From NCBI GenBank assembly GCA_964613725.1, contig CAZTJY010000003.1, positions 1 to 63,243 of the forward strand: DNA of 63,243 nucleotides, read 5' to 3'. A program made the position numbers and the translations under genes. This DNA is from Parapedobacter sp964613725. GTDB taxonomy: Bacteria > Bacteroidota > Bacteroidia > Sphingobacteriales > Sphingobacteriaceae. Position 1 is the first letter of the stretch; the number at the start of each line of letters is the position of its first letter. The notes beneath the pieces were generated by a model. That model worked only from the letters and a program-made list of their open reading frames with translations, made no database searches and was not told where the DNA came from. This document shows, piece after piece, positions 17,899 to 28,468 of the stretch.

Positions 17899-18522
17899 AT
17901 GAAAGAATATCTGATCCAGACACCGGTAGCTAGCATCATTTTTGCCTTTACCATCGTCACCAGTATCTACACGTTTTCCAACCACCACCTCTTCGGTCGG
18001 TTTATGCTCCATCCGTACAGTGTTAGCCGTGGGCGCCACGTCTACACACTCTTCACCAGCGGTCTTATCCACAAGGATTGGGGGCACCTGCTGTTCAATA
18101 TGCTCACGTTCTACTTCTTTGGCTTCGCACTCGAATCCATATTGGTCAGCCTGAGCGCCTGGGGGCATCTTCATTTCGCGCTTTTATATATCCTCGGTCT
18201 CGTGTTGAGTGATGTGCGCACGGTATTCAAAGAACGCCATAACCCCAACTACTACAGCCTCGGCGCGTCGGGCGCGATCAGCGCCGTATTGTTCAGTTTC
18301 ATTTTGTTCCAGCCCAAAACCATGCTTGGTATTTTCTTCGTCATCCCCATGCCGGCGTGGTTGTTTGCCTTCCTGTATTTGGGTTATTGCGTTTGGGCAT
18401 CGCGCAATGCGCGCGACGGCATCAACCATGACGCCCACTTTTACGGGGCGGTTTTTGGGTTGGTATTCACCATCATACTCTATCCGAGCATCATCTCCTA
18501 TTTTATCGGTCAATTCGCGTAA
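17899..18522 (+). CDS. Rhomboid family intramembrane serine protease
   Basis: A 207-residue membrane protein with about six hydrophobic segments. The serine motif LGASGAISAVLF gives the nucleophile, and the histidine is in DAHFYGAVFG on a later segment. The HKDWGHLLFNMLTFY segment is the conserved H-x-x-x-H-x-x-x-N motif of rhomboids. It should cut transmembrane substrates within the bilayer. It begins 43 bp after the radical SAM gene and may be read with it. Confidence 0.92.
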   Translation: MKEYLIQTPVASIIFAFTIVTSIYTFSNHHLFGRFMLHPYSVSRGRHVYTLFTSGLIHKDWGHLLFNMLTFYFFGFALESILVSLSAWGHLHFALLYILGLVLSDVRTVFKERHNPNYYSLGASGAISAVLFSFILFQPKTMLGIFFVIPMPAWLFAFLYLGYCVWASRNARDGINHDAHFYGAVFGLVFTIILYPSIISYFIGQFA

Positions 18523-18692
18523 GTAACGCCATGCCCTTAGTGTTTTTGTAACACCGTTTTAACCCGCTTTAAATCATCCGGTTGCGATTGATGAAGGAAA
18601 ATAAGCTGTTAAATATTGGCAGGTAATATTGATTTTATGCGATTAATATTTACTTTAGCGCCGTTTTATAAACTTATTGAACAGGAAGTATA

Positions 18693-20360
18693 ATGAAGAC
18701 CTTAGCAACACCAGATTATATCGTTTTTCTCTGTTACTTTGTAATTATCGCAGGTTATGGCCTCTGGATCTATTACCGTAAAAAATCCAAAGAACTCAAT
18801 ACGAAAGATTACTTTCTGGCCGAAGGGTCGCTTACATGGTGGGCCATCGGCGCGTCGTTGATCGCGTCTAATATTTCTGCCGAGCAGTTCATCGGCATGA
18901 GTGGTGACGGTTTCAAGCTGGGTTTGGCCATTGCCGCCTACGAATGGCTCGCTGCGGCCACACTCATCATCGTCGCCGTATTTTTCATACCGGTATACCT
19001 CAAAAACAAGATTTATACCATGCCGCAGTTCCTCAACCAACGGTATAACGGCACGGTAAGCACCATCATGGCCGTATTCTGGTTGCTGCTATACATCGTG
19101 GTTAACCTCACGTCCATCCTGTTCTTGGGCGCCTTGGCCGTATCGGCCATATCCGATATCAATTTCACCGTCTGTATGTACGGCATTGCCATCTTTGCCA
19201 TCTTCATTACGCTGGGAGGCATGAAAGTGATTGGCTATACCGACGTCATCCAGGTATTGGTACTAATCCTCGGCGGCCTTGCCACCACCTACCTGGCGTT
19301 GAATATGGTTTCCGACCATTTCGGCGGCGACGGGATGCTGGCCGGCCTGGGTCTGTTGCACGATAACGCCCCTTCGCACTTCGACATGATTTTCGATAAA
19401 ACGCAGGAACATTACATCAGTTTGCCCGGTCTGTCCGTGCTCATCGGTGGGATGTGGATCGTTAACCTCAACTACTGGGGTTGCAACCAATACATCACCC
19501 AACGGGCATTGGGAGCCGACCTGAAGACTGCACGCAACGGTATCCTATTTGCCGCGTTCCTCAAAATGCTTATGCCCATTATTGTGGTATTGCCGGGCAT
19601 TGCGGCTTACGTCCTTTACCAGGAAGGCTTCTTCCAACAGGAAATGCTCGAAGCCGGTGCGGTACGTCCCGACAAGGCATATCCCGTGCTGCTCAATCTG
19701 CTGCCTGTAGGGTTGAAAGGTCTTGCATTCGCCGCACTCACCGCAGCCGTGGTCGCCTCGCTCGCTGGCAAGTCAAACAGTATCGCCACCATTTTCACGC
19801 TGGATATCTATAAGAAAATCTTCGATAAGGAAGCCAGCGAACGGAAGATGGTCAATATCGGGAAGATTACCATCGTGATCACCATGATCCTGGCCGTCAT
19901 CATCGCCCCGCATTTGGGTATCGAAAAGGGCGGGTTCCAGTATATCCAAGAATATACCGGCTTCGTGTCGCCCGGTATCTTCGCGATGTTCATCCTCGGG
20001 TTCTTCTGGAAGAAAGCCACCTCCAATGCAGCCTTGTTTGCCACCATTGGCGGCTTTGCCCTTTCGGTTGTCCTGAAGTTCCTGCCCGAATGGACAGACC
20101 TCTCTGCACTCTATCATGTCGGCTTGGCCGTGCCCAACACCGCAGGCATCTATGAGATTCCGTTTATCGACCGCATGGGCATCGTGTTCGTATTCTGCAT
20201 CATTGGCATGCTGTTGATCAGTATCATCGAAAACAAACGCGGTATCGTGCCGAACGGGCTCGAGGTAGATCGCGGCATGTTCAAGGTACACCCTGGTTTC
20301 CTCGCCGGAACGGTGATCATCATTGGCTTGCTGGTGGCGATCTATACCATATTCTGGTAG
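18693..20360 (+). CDS. Sodium/sugar symporter, SSS family
   Basis: The 555-residue protein has about 13-14 hydrophobic helices. Family features include WWAIGASLIASNISAEQFIG in the first helices, TMPQFLNQRYNG, and SLAGKSNSIATIFTLDIYKK. It resembles vSGLT-type sodium/galactose or sodium/glucose transporters and would import a monosaccharide across the inner membrane. The 170 bp upstream is AT-rich. A strong terminator follows, so it is not part of the SusC transcript, but its position at the edge of the PUL suggests it imports the released sugar. Confidence 0.9.
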   Translation: MKTLATPDYIVFLCYFVIIAGYGLWIYYRKKSKELNTKDYFLAEGSLTWWAIGASLIASNISAEQFIGMSGDGFKLGLAIAAYEWLAAATLIIVAVFFIPVYLKNKIYTMPQFLNQRYNGTVSTIMAVFWLLLYIVVNLTSILFLGALAVSAISDINFTVCMYGIAIFAIFITLGGMKVIGYTDVIQVLVLILGGLATTYLALNMVSDHFGGDGMLAGLGLLHDNAPSHFDMIFDKTQEHYISLPGLSVLIGGMWIVNLNYWGCNQYITQRALGADLKTARNGILFAAFLKMLMPIIVVLPGIAAYVLYQEGFFQQEMLEAGAVRPDKAYPVLLNLLPVGLKGLAFAALTAAVVASLAGKSNSIATIFTLDIYKKIFDKEASERKMVNIGKITIVITMILAVIIAPHLGIEKGGFQYIQEYTGFVSPGIFAMFILGFFWKKATSNAALFATIGGFALSVVLKFLPEWTDLSALYHVGLAVPNTAGIYEIPFIDRMGIVFVFCIIGMLLISIIENKRGIVPNGLEVDRGMFKVHPGFLAGTVIIIGLLVAIYTIFW

Positions 20361-20405
20361 TACCGTACCGTACGCCAATACCCACCGGCAGCCGTACGCA
20401 ATATC

Positions 20406-20442
20406 CCAGCGATTGGTCACGCACCTATCGCTGGTTTTTTTT
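20406..20442 (+). terminator. Strong intrinsic terminator after the symporter
   Basis: CCAGCGAT (20406-20413) and ATCGCTGG (20427-20434) make a perfect 8-bp stem, followed by eight T residues (20435-20442). Confidence 0.9.
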
Positions 20443-20535
20443 GGAGTTTTTCTATGTACCGTTCGTAACCCCATGCGAATGTTTACTTCCTGTAATAGGA
20501 AGGTTTTGTGCCTTTTAATAGCGGCTTGCGAAGTA

Positions 20536-20543
20536 TATTTTTG
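20536..20543 (+). promoter_or_regulatory. Possible promoter -7 box of the large PUL
   Basis: TATTTTTG matches TAnnTTTG; a TTTG stands at 20505-20508, 27 bp upstream, a little farther than the usual -33 spacing. The leader to the SusC start would be about 215 nt. Confidence 0.35.
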
Positions 20544-20762
20544 TCGCGTGGTGGATGAGATCGTGATTAGGGACAAATCATAACTATACAGAAGTTATAG
20601 AAAACGCGACAAATATGGCAGCGTATAGCGTCTCATGCCATTAATATTGCAGAACAGATACACAGCGTAATATAAACCTGTATAATCAATTATTAAGCGT
20701 CAACGCGTTTGCGGGACGACCATCGTTATGAATAGCTATATGATAAATTTAAATTAAGTGGT

Positions 20763-23573
20763 ATGAGAAAATTTTTCCCTTATTTTTTCGGGAGTGTTCT
20801 TTTATGGCTGGTGCACTTCGGTCTTAAGGCCCAGCAGCGCGACACCTTGGACTTCGGATACCGGAAAATGGACGTGATGGATTTCAACGGGGCAGCCTAT
20901 ACCATCACAGCCGAAGAACTGGCGAACCTCCCTATTACCAACCTGACCAATCTGCTATCCGGATTGGTACCTGGGCTGTTTACCATCCAAACCTCAGGCG
21001 GCACGGTCAACGAGTCGGCTGATTATTGGATACGTGGACGGCGCACCAATTCCGAAGGGGTGCTGGTATTGGTAGATGGGCAGGAGCGGGCTTTCGATGT
21101 GCTGACCACCCGCGAAGTGGCCAATATTACCGTCGTGAAAGACGCCTCGCTGTCTGTGTTGTACGGATCGCGTGCCGCCAACGGCATCATCCTCGTAACG
21201 ACAAAGAAGGGCGTCATTGGTAAACCGACCATCGAAATAAGCTCACAGCTTATCAAACAGCAGCCCGTCGGCCTCTTGGATCCCGTCGACGCGCTCACTT
21301 ATGCTACCCACTTCAATGAAGCCATGAGATACGACGGGCGGGATGCCTCTGCGCGGTACTCGAATGCTTATCTGAACCAGTACCGCAACCGCGAGGGCGT
21401 CGATACCGAGCGTTACCCAGATGTAGACTGGCTAGGAGACTATTTCAGGAAAAGCAGCTGGGTTCAGCGCTACAACATCAGCATTTCAGGTGGTTCGCAG
21501 CGCACACGCTATTTTATCAATGGTGGCTTTTTAAATCAAGACGGTATGTTCAATACCGACGCTGAATCGAGCTACAGCACCAATAATGCCACGAGCCGAT
21601 ATAACCTCCGCTCAAACGTGGAAGTCGATGTAATGCCGTCGACGTTGCTTAAACTCGACCTATACGGATGGTATGACAGGCAGAACAGACCCGGCGGCGA
21701 TTCGTTCAGCGCCTACCACGAACTGGCTACCACACCGGCAAACGCGTTCCCGCCGTATTACCTGAGCAACGGCCAATACGTCGATCAGGAAGGCAGTGCC
21801 GTTAATGGCATCAATGGCCGGATTGTGGCTGGCAACAACGTGCGGACAAACCCTTGGGCGCTCTTGAACCGCAACGGATATTCGGTGCTTGACCGGATGT
21901 ACGGATCGTTCAGGGCGCAGCTCACGCAAGACTTTTCGTTCCTTGCCGAGGGACTTACCGCATCGGCCCTCCTATCGATGGATGCCTATACCGCTGCCAT
22001 TACCAACCGCGAGAAGGCTTTCGCCTTTTATCAATTGGACGATGCCAATCCAACTATCCTACGGCGGACCGGTAACGACGACCGGATGAACAACGCGATT
22101 TCCGACCGGGCCAGTGACGCCCGGACATCGCTCGATTTGCAGGTGGCTTACGAAAGAGATTTGGGCAACCATTCACTTTTTGCCACGGCCTATTACAACC
22201 AGTTCGAATTCGATAATCAGACATCCATCCCCAGCCGTTTCCAGACCATCGGATCGTGGATCGGCTATAACTACGATCACCGGTATTATATCGATTTAAC
22301 CGGGTCATACCACGGCATATATAAGTTTGCTCCCGGATCCCGGTTTGGTTTTTTCCCTGCTGTAACGGCAGGATGGGCGGTCTCGAACGAAGCGTTCTTC
22401 GAACCGTTGAAAACAACGGTAAACCATTTGAAGCTGCGCGGTTCCTATGGCTTGGTCGGCAACCAGCGCGGCGTCTCCGAATTCCAGTATAAATCGCGGC
22501 TATGGGCCACAAGCGGCGTGTACCAGTTCGGCAACGCCATGAACAACGTTGGAGGCTATATCGAAGATATCATCGCCAATCCGGGGCTTACCTGGGAAAA
22601 ATCGCGGCAGTTGAATGTGGGCGCCGATCTCCGGTTTTTGGATAATCGGCTGTCTTACACGGTTGATTATTTCCACGACCAACGATACGACATGTATATG
22701 GTCAATAACAACGTCACTTCCCTGTTGGGTACAAGCGTCACGATCAACGAAAACATCGGCGAAATGTACGCTCGCGGGTATGAGATGGCGCTAGCGTGGC
22801 GCTCTACGGTGGGCAACCTGGCATATCGTATTGGGGCCATCTATTCGCAAACCGATAACAAAGTCCTCAAAACGGGCGAAATCACCGAGCCTTACTATTG
22901 GCTGCAGAGTGCCGGCTTCAAGCAGGATATCCGTACAGGCTACGTAGCCCTGGGCCTTTTCGATTCCTATGACGAAATAGCCGCCTCGCCCCGACAGACG
23001 TTTTCGGAAGTCCATCCCGGAGACATCAAATACCAAGACATTAACGGCGATGGGATGATAGACCGGAACGACCAGGTTCCCTTGGGGTATGGCCGCGTGC
23101 CACGCATTTTTTACGGCATCAATGGTGCCCTCTCCTATAAGCATATCGGACTTTCGTTCCTGTTCCAGGGAGCCGGGCGCGCCACACGCCTCTTGGAGGA
23201 TAAGGTCGCTTATCCCTTCATCGATGACGGCACCATGTATGCCCATCAGCTCGACTACTGGACGCCCGAGAACCCCAATGCTTCGCTGCCCCGGATATCA
23301 GCCGTTCACAACAACGTAAATAACACCCAAACTTCCTCGTTCTGGATGCGAGACGTAAGCTACCTGCGGCTGAAAACTGTTGAGTTGTATTACGAACTGC
23401 CCTCGGCAGTACTTAAAAACATGTTTTTAGATAACCTTCGCGTTTCCGTAAACGGGTATAACCTCTTTGTGTGGTCGCCCAAGGGAAATCCGCTCGACCC
23501 CGAAGACACGGGCACGTCCGCCAACATGCCGCTCACCCGTAATTTGAGCGTGGGTTTATCCGTAAGGTTTTAA
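20763..23573 (+). CDS. SusC-like TonB-dependent transporter lacking the N-terminal CarboxypepD_reg domain
   Basis: At 936 residues this is about 100 shorter than the other two SusC proteins here. The signal peptide (ending KAQQ) is followed almost at once by the plug domain: NLTNLLSGLVPGLFTIQTSG, LVLVDGQERAFDVL, KDASLSVLYGSRAANGI. The CarboxypepD_reg-like domain that usually precedes the TonB box is missing. The barrel is complete and ends LSVGLSVRF. It pairs with the SusD-like gene starting 7 bp downstream. The start is well placed and no frame upstream encodes the missing domain, so this is not an obvious truncation. Confidence 0.93.
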   Translation: MRKFFPYFFGSVLLWLVHFGLKAQQRDTLDFGYRKMDVMDFNGAAYTITAEELANLPITNLTNLLSGLVPGLFTIQTSGGTVNESADYWIRGRRTNSEGVLVLVDGQERAFDVLTTREVANITVVKDASLSVLYGSRAANGIILVTTKKGVIGKPTIEISSQLIKQQPVGLLDPVDALTYATHFNEAMRYDGRDASARYSNAYLNQYRNREGVDTERYPDVDWLGDYFRKSSWVQRYNISISGGSQRTRYFINGGFLNQDGMFNTDAESSYSTNNATSRYNLRSNVEVDVMPSTLLKLDLYGWYDRQNRPGGDSFSAYHELATTPANAFPPYYLSNGQYVDQEGSAVNGINGRIVAGNNVRTNPWALLNRNGYSVLDRMYGSFRAQLTQDFSFLAEGLTASALLSMDAYTAAITNREKAFAFYQLDDANPTILRRTGNDDRMNNAISDRASDARTSLDLQVAYERDLGNHSLFATAYYNQFEFDNQTSIPSRFQTIGSWIGYNYDHRYYIDLTGSYHGIYKFAPGSRFGFFPAVTAGWAVSNEAFFEPLKTTVNHLKLRGSYGLVGNQRGVSEFQYKSRLWATSGVYQFGNAMNNVGGYIEDIIANPGLTWEKSRQLNVGADLRFLDNRLSYTVDYFHDQRYDMYMVNNNVTSLLGTSVTINENIGEMYARGYEMALAWRSTVGNLAYRIGAIYSQTDNKVLKTGEITEPYYWLQSAGFKQDIRTGYVALGLFDSYDEIAASPRQTFSEVHPGDIKYQDINGDGMIDRNDQVPLGYGRVPRIFYGINGALSYKHIGLSFLFQGAGRATRLLEDKVAYPFIDDGTMYAHQLDYWTPENPNASLPRISAVHNNVNNTQTSSFWMRDVSYLRLKTVELYYELPSAVLKNMFLDNLRVSVNGYNLFVWSPKGNPLDPEDTGTSANMPLTRNLSVGLSVRF

Positions 23574-23580
23574 AAATGAA

Positions 23581-25308
23581 ATGATCATGAGAAAATACAC
23601 GATTGTCTTATTGCTCGTCCTAACTTTTTCCGGTTGTAATTATATGGATGAATTTCCGTACGACTGGGCCCAACCTGAAGACGTCTTCTCGATGGAGCAT
23701 AACTACGAGCGGCCCATCAACCAAGCCTATTCGTTTCTGACCGGCGGATTCAACCGTATTTCAGGATCTTTCCTGGATGCCGCCACCGATGATGGGATGA
23801 GTACCATCCGGAATTCGTCCATCCACCGGTTGTCCCGGGGCTATATCAACTCCAATAGTCCCGTTTTGAGCCCTTGGAATACCGCATACCAAGGCATCCG
23901 CCAAGCCTTGTTTGTGCAGAAAAGCCTGGCCGAAATCGATCTGGTGCTCAACAACAAAACCGCCGAAGAGGTGGCGGAAATCAAAAACACCTATTCGGGT
24001 GAAATGTACGCGCTTCGTGCATGGTATGCGTTTGACCTCTTGCGCCATTATGGCGGGTTCCCCATCATCGATAAGTACTACATGCTGGGCGACCCTGAAT
24101 TGGAAACCAAACAACGCAACACCTTTGCGGAGTGCGTCGCCCACATCATCAGCCTTTGCGACTCCGCGGCCACGAATTTGGCTGTTACCCCGGTGGGTGG
24201 TAACGGCGGCTTCGGCCGCATGACCAAGGGAGCGGCGTTAGCCATCAAGGCGAAAACGCTCGTGTTTGCCGCCAGCCCGCTGTTTAACCAAAGCGGCAAT
24301 ACCAATCCGGTGATCGGGTTTGTAGGGCAGTCTGAGGCGGACGTACGCGCAAGGTGGGAAGAAGCTGCCCAAGCCTGCGCCGAGGTCATCAACTTGAAGC
24401 GGCCGAACGGAGCGAATATGTATTCGTTGCACGGCAACTATACACGGCTATTTATCAGTTCTCCCAACAACGAATACATCCTATTCGTCGGCGCTTCGCA
24501 GAGCAACGCTTTAGAAAACCGCCAGTTCCCGCCGTCGATTTCTCGCAATTCGGGTGGCGGCACTGTGCCCACCCAAGAATTTGTGGATGCGTTCACCAAT
24601 GCCGATGGGAGCCCCTTCGTCCGCAGCGAAGCTGAAGATTCCTACAGCGGGCGCGACCCCCGCTTCGACGCCACCATCGGGTATGACGGATCTGCATACG
24701 GCGACCAGGGAACCATCCGCACGCACATCGGGCAAGGCGCCACAATCGATGGACTTAACGTTTCGATAGACCGGTCAACGAATACCGGGTACTACCTGAA
24801 AAAATTCCTCGACTTCAGTATCGACTTTTCCAAAGGGAACCCCGGGCAGACGTTCCACCTGTTTCCCTTGATACGGTTGGCCGACGTGTTGTTGCTCTAT
24901 GCCGAAGCCATGAACGAGGCCCACGGACCCGACCTCGATCCTAACGGTTACGGCCTCACGGCGAAAGATGCCGTTCGGCAGGTACGCGAGCGGGCTGGAT
25001 TCCAGACCGACCATTACCTCGACGGTGTTGTCGATGCCGATGCCATGCGCGAAAAAATCAAGCAGGAACGCCGCATCGAACTTTCGTTCGAAGAACAGCG
25101 GTATTTCGACCTCCGTCGGTGGCTCGATGGCGAGAAGCTCAACCAGCCCGTTTCAGGCGTAAGGATCGAACAAACGGGCGGCCAACGCACCGTAGCGTAT
25201 TTCACCGCAGACGAACTGCGCAAATTCGAACAAAGAATGTATTTACATCCCATCCCGTTGCGAGAGCTCCGCATTTCGCCGCAGATCGCACAAAACCCCG
25301 GATGGTAA
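23581..25308 (+). CDS. SusD/RagB family nutrient-binding lipoprotein
   Basis: The 575-residue lipoprotein has lipobox FSGCNYMDE. SusD-type features are a region like YALRAWYAFDLLRHYGGFP, then LIRLADVLLLYAEAMNEA, and a C-terminal RRIELSFEEQRYFDLRRW. It follows the short SusC by 7 bp and should be its lid partner. ATG 23581 or ATG 23587 could be the start; the second gives MRKYTIVLLLVLTFSGC. Confidence 0.94.
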   Translation: MIMRKYTIVLLLVLTFSGCNYMDEFPYDWAQPEDVFSMEHNYERPINQAYSFLTGGFNRISGSFLDAATDDGMSTIRNSSIHRLSRGYINSNSPVLSPWNTAYQGIRQALFVQKSLAEIDLVLNNKTAEEVAEIKNTYSGEMYALRAWYAFDLLRHYGGFPIIDKYYMLGDPELETKQRNTFAECVAHIISLCDSAATNLAVTPVGGNGGFGRMTKGAALAIKAKTLVFAASPLFNQSGNTNPVIGFVGQSEADVRARWEEAAQACAEVINLKRPNGANMYSLHGNYTRLFISSPNNEYILFVGASQSNALENRQFPPSISRNSGGGTVPTQEFVDAFTNADGSPFVRSEAEDSYSGRDPRFDATIGYDGSAYGDQGTIRTHIGQGATIDGLNVSIDRSTNTGYYLKKFLDFSIDFSKGNPGQTFHLFPLIRLADVLLLYAEAMNEAHGPDLDPNGYGLTAKDAVRQVRERAGFQTDHYLDGVVDADAMREKIKQERRIELSFEEQRYFDLRRWLDGEKLNQPVSGVRIEQTGGQRTVAYFTADELRKFEQRMYLHPIPLRELRISPQIAQNPGW

Positions 25309-25330
25309 CCATTAAAAACAACTTAATCAT

Positions 25331-28300
25331 ATGAGAAGCCTATTTTTAGTGAGTATATTAACGGTATGTTGCGCCTTAAGCTACGCCCAGCAGGCCGTTA
25401 GGGGTACCGTGAAAGATGAATTCGGAACCCCGTTGGCAGGAGTGTCCATTCGGCAACAGACCATATCAGGGGGTACCGTTACCGATGAGAACGGTTCCTT
25501 TTCCCTGGTCATTGATGCCAGCGCCGACCCCATCCTCTCCTTCTCCATGGTTGGTTTCCGGACCGAGGAGTTGGATGTAAAGGGATTGAATCAGGTAGAC
25601 ATCATCATGACCAGCCAGGGAATCGACCTGGAACAGGTTATCGTTGTCGGCTACGGCCAGCAGAAAAAGGCTACGGTTACCGGCGCCATCTCAAGCGTCA
25701 CTTCCGAAGACATCACCAGCACGCCTGTTTCCAGTGCCACCAACGCCCTCACGGGTCGCGTTCCCGGGCTCGTAACCCGGCAGGTGAGTGGCCGCCCGGG
25801 TCGAGACGATGCCGCCCTTTTTATCCGCGGCCGGGCCACGTTCAATAACGCCGCACCGCTCGTGCTCGTCGATGGGGTGGAGCGCGATTTCACGCAGATC
25901 GAAGCCGACGATATCGAAAGCATCTCGGTATTGAAAGACGCCTCCGCCACGGCCGTGTACGGGGTACGCGGTGCCAACGGCGTGGTATTGGTTACCACCA
26001 AGCGGGGCGCGGAAGGCAAGTCGCGCATCAATTTCAGCACCCAGTACGGCATCACGAATTTCAACCGGCTCACCACGGCCCTCGATGCGGAAACCACTTC
26101 AAAGTTCCAGCGCGAAGGAACCATCAACGTGGGGCTCGATCCGTCGGTGTTATCCAACACCAGCAATTTCCCGGTATCCCAATACGATAACTACCTCTAC
26201 CGGACTCAGGGAAGCCCCTTTACACACCCCGATAACAATTTCGTGGAAACCTTCACCAAGCCGGGTAGCCAGCAACGCTACAACGTGAGCATTACGGGTG
26301 GTAATAAGGTGGTCCGTTACTTCGTCTCGGCCGGTTACCTCAACCAGCAGGGCATGTTCGAAGCCGACATCAACAAGTTGCGCGAAAAGCCGGCTATCAA
26401 GCAGCTGATCGAGTCGTCGCCCGAGGTAGATAAGGCCTTAACGCCGAAAGACTACAATGCAGACTACTACTACAACCGGATAACTACCCGTTCCAACATC
26501 GACATTACGTTGACCGAAGACTTAAAGCTAGGTGTGAATATGGCCTACCTATTTAAGAAGGAAAACCGGCCCGGTACCTACGACGGGTTGGGTAGCAATG
26601 CCGAAGCGCTCCGGTTGTTCGCTGCATTTTACCGGAATGCGCCGCAGGCGTTCCCGTTGATGAACCCCAATGGAAGCTTTGGTGGAGCCATCGGCGTATG
26701 GCGCCAGAACCCATTGGTTACCATCGCCAATACCGGTTTCCGGTCTGATTTCGACAATGAATTGCAAACCGCCTTTACCCTCAATTACAACCTCGGTAAG
26801 CTGGTGGAGGGTTTGTCGGTAGATGGCAGGTATGCTTTCGACGGCAATTGGAACAACTGGCGGGGCATGCAGTGGCGGCCGTACCTCTATGCTTACAATC
26901 CCGTCAACGACTCTTACCTCCAAGGGTTGGCCGGGGTATTGCCTAACCAGGGCTCAGGAAAGACATCAGGCACCTACAACCAATACGCCGAAGTTGCCGT
27001 CAGGTATAACCGGGGCTTCAGCGGCCATAACGTTTCCGGCGTGGTGCTCGGCAACTTCAACTCGCTCTCGGCCCCGGGGGGACAATACTCCTATGTTCCG
27101 CATGTTTACCAAGCGGTCATCGGCCGTGTAAACTATGACTACCAAAACAGGTACCTGCTCGAGGTCAACCTCGGCTACAACGGCTCCAACCGCTTCGCGA
27201 AAGGGCACCGTTTCCAATTATTCCCCGCCGTATCGGCTGGCTGGACGTTGACCAACGAATCCTTTATGCCCGAATCCGACGTGCTCGACTTCCTCAAACT
27301 GCGGGGGTCCTTCGGCCAAGTCGGAAACGACAAACTCGGTAATGAGTTCTCCTATTATTACCGGTCTACCTACGTAGATGGTGCCTCTTATTCCTTCGGC
27401 GAGTCCCATAACCCCAACGTTACCGGGCTGCAGGAAGGACGGATGGCCAACGAGAACATCCGCTGGGAGATGGCCACCAAATACAACCTCGGGCTGGAAA
27501 CCAGGTGGTTGCGGTCGCGGCTCTCGCTCAATGCGGATGTCTTCAAAGAGCACCGCACCAACATCCTGCGGGTGCCGGCCCGGTACCTGGTGTTTGCCGG
27601 CATCAATAGCTTGGCACCCGAGAACCTCGGCGTGGTGGAAAACGAAGGTGTCGAGTTCGAACTCGGCTGGCAAGAGAAAGCCAATGACAAGTTCAGCTAT
27701 TTCGCCACGCTACAGTACGCTTATGCGCACAACACGATCATCGAAATGAGCGAGGCCAGCCAGCCTTACGACTACATGCGGGCAACAGGGCACTCCATCG
27801 AACAATTCATTGGGTATAAGTCTGCTGGCTTTTTCGGTTCTTACGAGGAAATCGCAGCATCCCCCCAGCAATTCGGTCTATCTAACCTCGCTCCCGGCGA
27901 TATCAAATACAAAGACCTCAATGGCGATGGCATCATCGACCAGAACGATCAGACCGCGATCGGCAACAGCACCATCCCGGAGTACACCTTCTCCCTGTCT
28001 ACCGGAATCACGTACAAAGATCTGTCGCTGAGCGTACTCTTCCAGGGCGCGGCCCGCAGCTCCGTATATATGGCCGGCGACGTGGGCTGGGATAACAGTT
28101 GGGGCAATTACTTCGAGGAACACATCAATCGGTGGACACCAGAAACCGCTGCTACCGCCACTTATCCGCGCTTTCTGCAAAAATCCGACGGCAACCATCA
28201 GAATTACTACCTCTCGGATTACTGGTTGCGGGATGGGAAATACTTGCGGCTCAAAAACGTGCAGCTAGCCTACGCACTGCCCAAATCGCTGCTCGGCCGG

Positions 28301-28459
28301 ACACCCCTGAATACCGTCCGTATTTTCGCCAACGCGTTTAACCTGTTTACCTGGGATGAGGTGAAGCGGATCGACCCCGAATCGAACCCCAACCGGAATG
28401 TGGGGCAGTTTTACCCGCAGCAACGGATCATCAATTTTGGACTTACTATTGGATTCTAA
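25331..28459 (+). CDS. SusC/RagA family TonB-dependent transporter
   Basis: The protein has 1042 residues: a signal peptide (ending SYAQ), a CarboxypepD_reg-like domain at about residues 24-100 (GTVKDEFGTPLAGVSIRQQ), the linking EQVIVVGYGQQKKATVTGA, the plug (SVLKDASATAVYGVRGANG) and a full-length barrel ending INFGLTIGF. This is the second SusC of the PUL, 22 bp after the previous SusD. Two different SusC/SusD pairs in one operon-like run suggest uptake of two types of glycan fragment. Confidence 0.95.
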   Translation: MRSLFLVSILTVCCALSYAQQAVRGTVKDEFGTPLAGVSIRQQTISGGTVTDENGSFSLVIDASADPILSFSMVGFRTEELDVKGLNQVDIIMTSQGIDLEQVIVVGYGQQKKATVTGAISSVTSEDITSTPVSSATNALTGRVPGLVTRQVSGRPGRDDAALFIRGRATFNNAAPLVLVDGVERDFTQIEADDIESISVLKDASATAVYGVRGANGVVLVTTKRGAEGKSRINFSTQYGITNFNRLTTALDAETTSKFQREGTINVGLDPSVLSNTSNFPVSQYDNYLYRTQGSPFTHPDNNFVETFTKPGSQQRYNVSITGGNKVVRYFVSAGYLNQQGMFEADINKLREKPAIKQLIESSPEVDKALTPKDYNADYYYNRITTRSNIDITLTEDLKLGVNMAYLFKKENRPGTYDGLGSNAEALRLFAAFYRNAPQAFPLMNPNGSFGGAIGVWRQNPLVTIANTGFRSDFDNELQTAFTLNYNLGKLVEGLSVDGRYAFDGNWNNWRGMQWRPYLYAYNPVNDSYLQGLAGVLPNQGSGKTSGTYNQYAEVAVRYNRGFSGHNVSGVVLGNFNSLSAPGGQYSYVPHVYQAVIGRVNYDYQNRYLLEVNLGYNGSNRFAKGHRFQLFPAVSAGWTLTNESFMPESDVLDFLKLRGSFGQVGNDKLGNEFSYYYRSTYVDGASYSFGESHNPNVTGLQEGRMANENIRWEMATKYNLGLETRWLRSRLSLNADVFKEHRTNILRVPARYLVFAGINSLAPENLGVVENEGVEFELGWQEKANDKFSYFATLQYAYAHNTIIEMSEASQPYDYMRATGHSIEQFIGYKSAGFFGSYEEIAASPQQFGLSNLAPGDIKYKDLNGDGIIDQNDQTAIGNSTIPEYTFSLSTGITYKDLSLSVLFQGAARSSVYMAGDVGWDNSWGNYFEEHINRWTPETAATATYPRFLQKSDGNHQNYYLSDYWLRDGKYLRLKNVQLAYALPKSLLGRTPLNTVRIFANAFNLFTWDEVKRIDPESNPNRNVGQFYPQQRIINFGLTIGF

Positions 28460-28468
28460 TTAACGATA

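Larger units (their letters stand above)
20361..20762. other. Intergenic region upstream of the large PUL
   Basis: These 402 bp include the symporter's terminator (20406-20442), a possible promoter box (20536-20543) and a long leader. I see no reading frame with familiar sequence. The regulator-binding site for the PUL would be expected here, but no clear direct or inverted repeat stands out. Confidence 0.45.
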
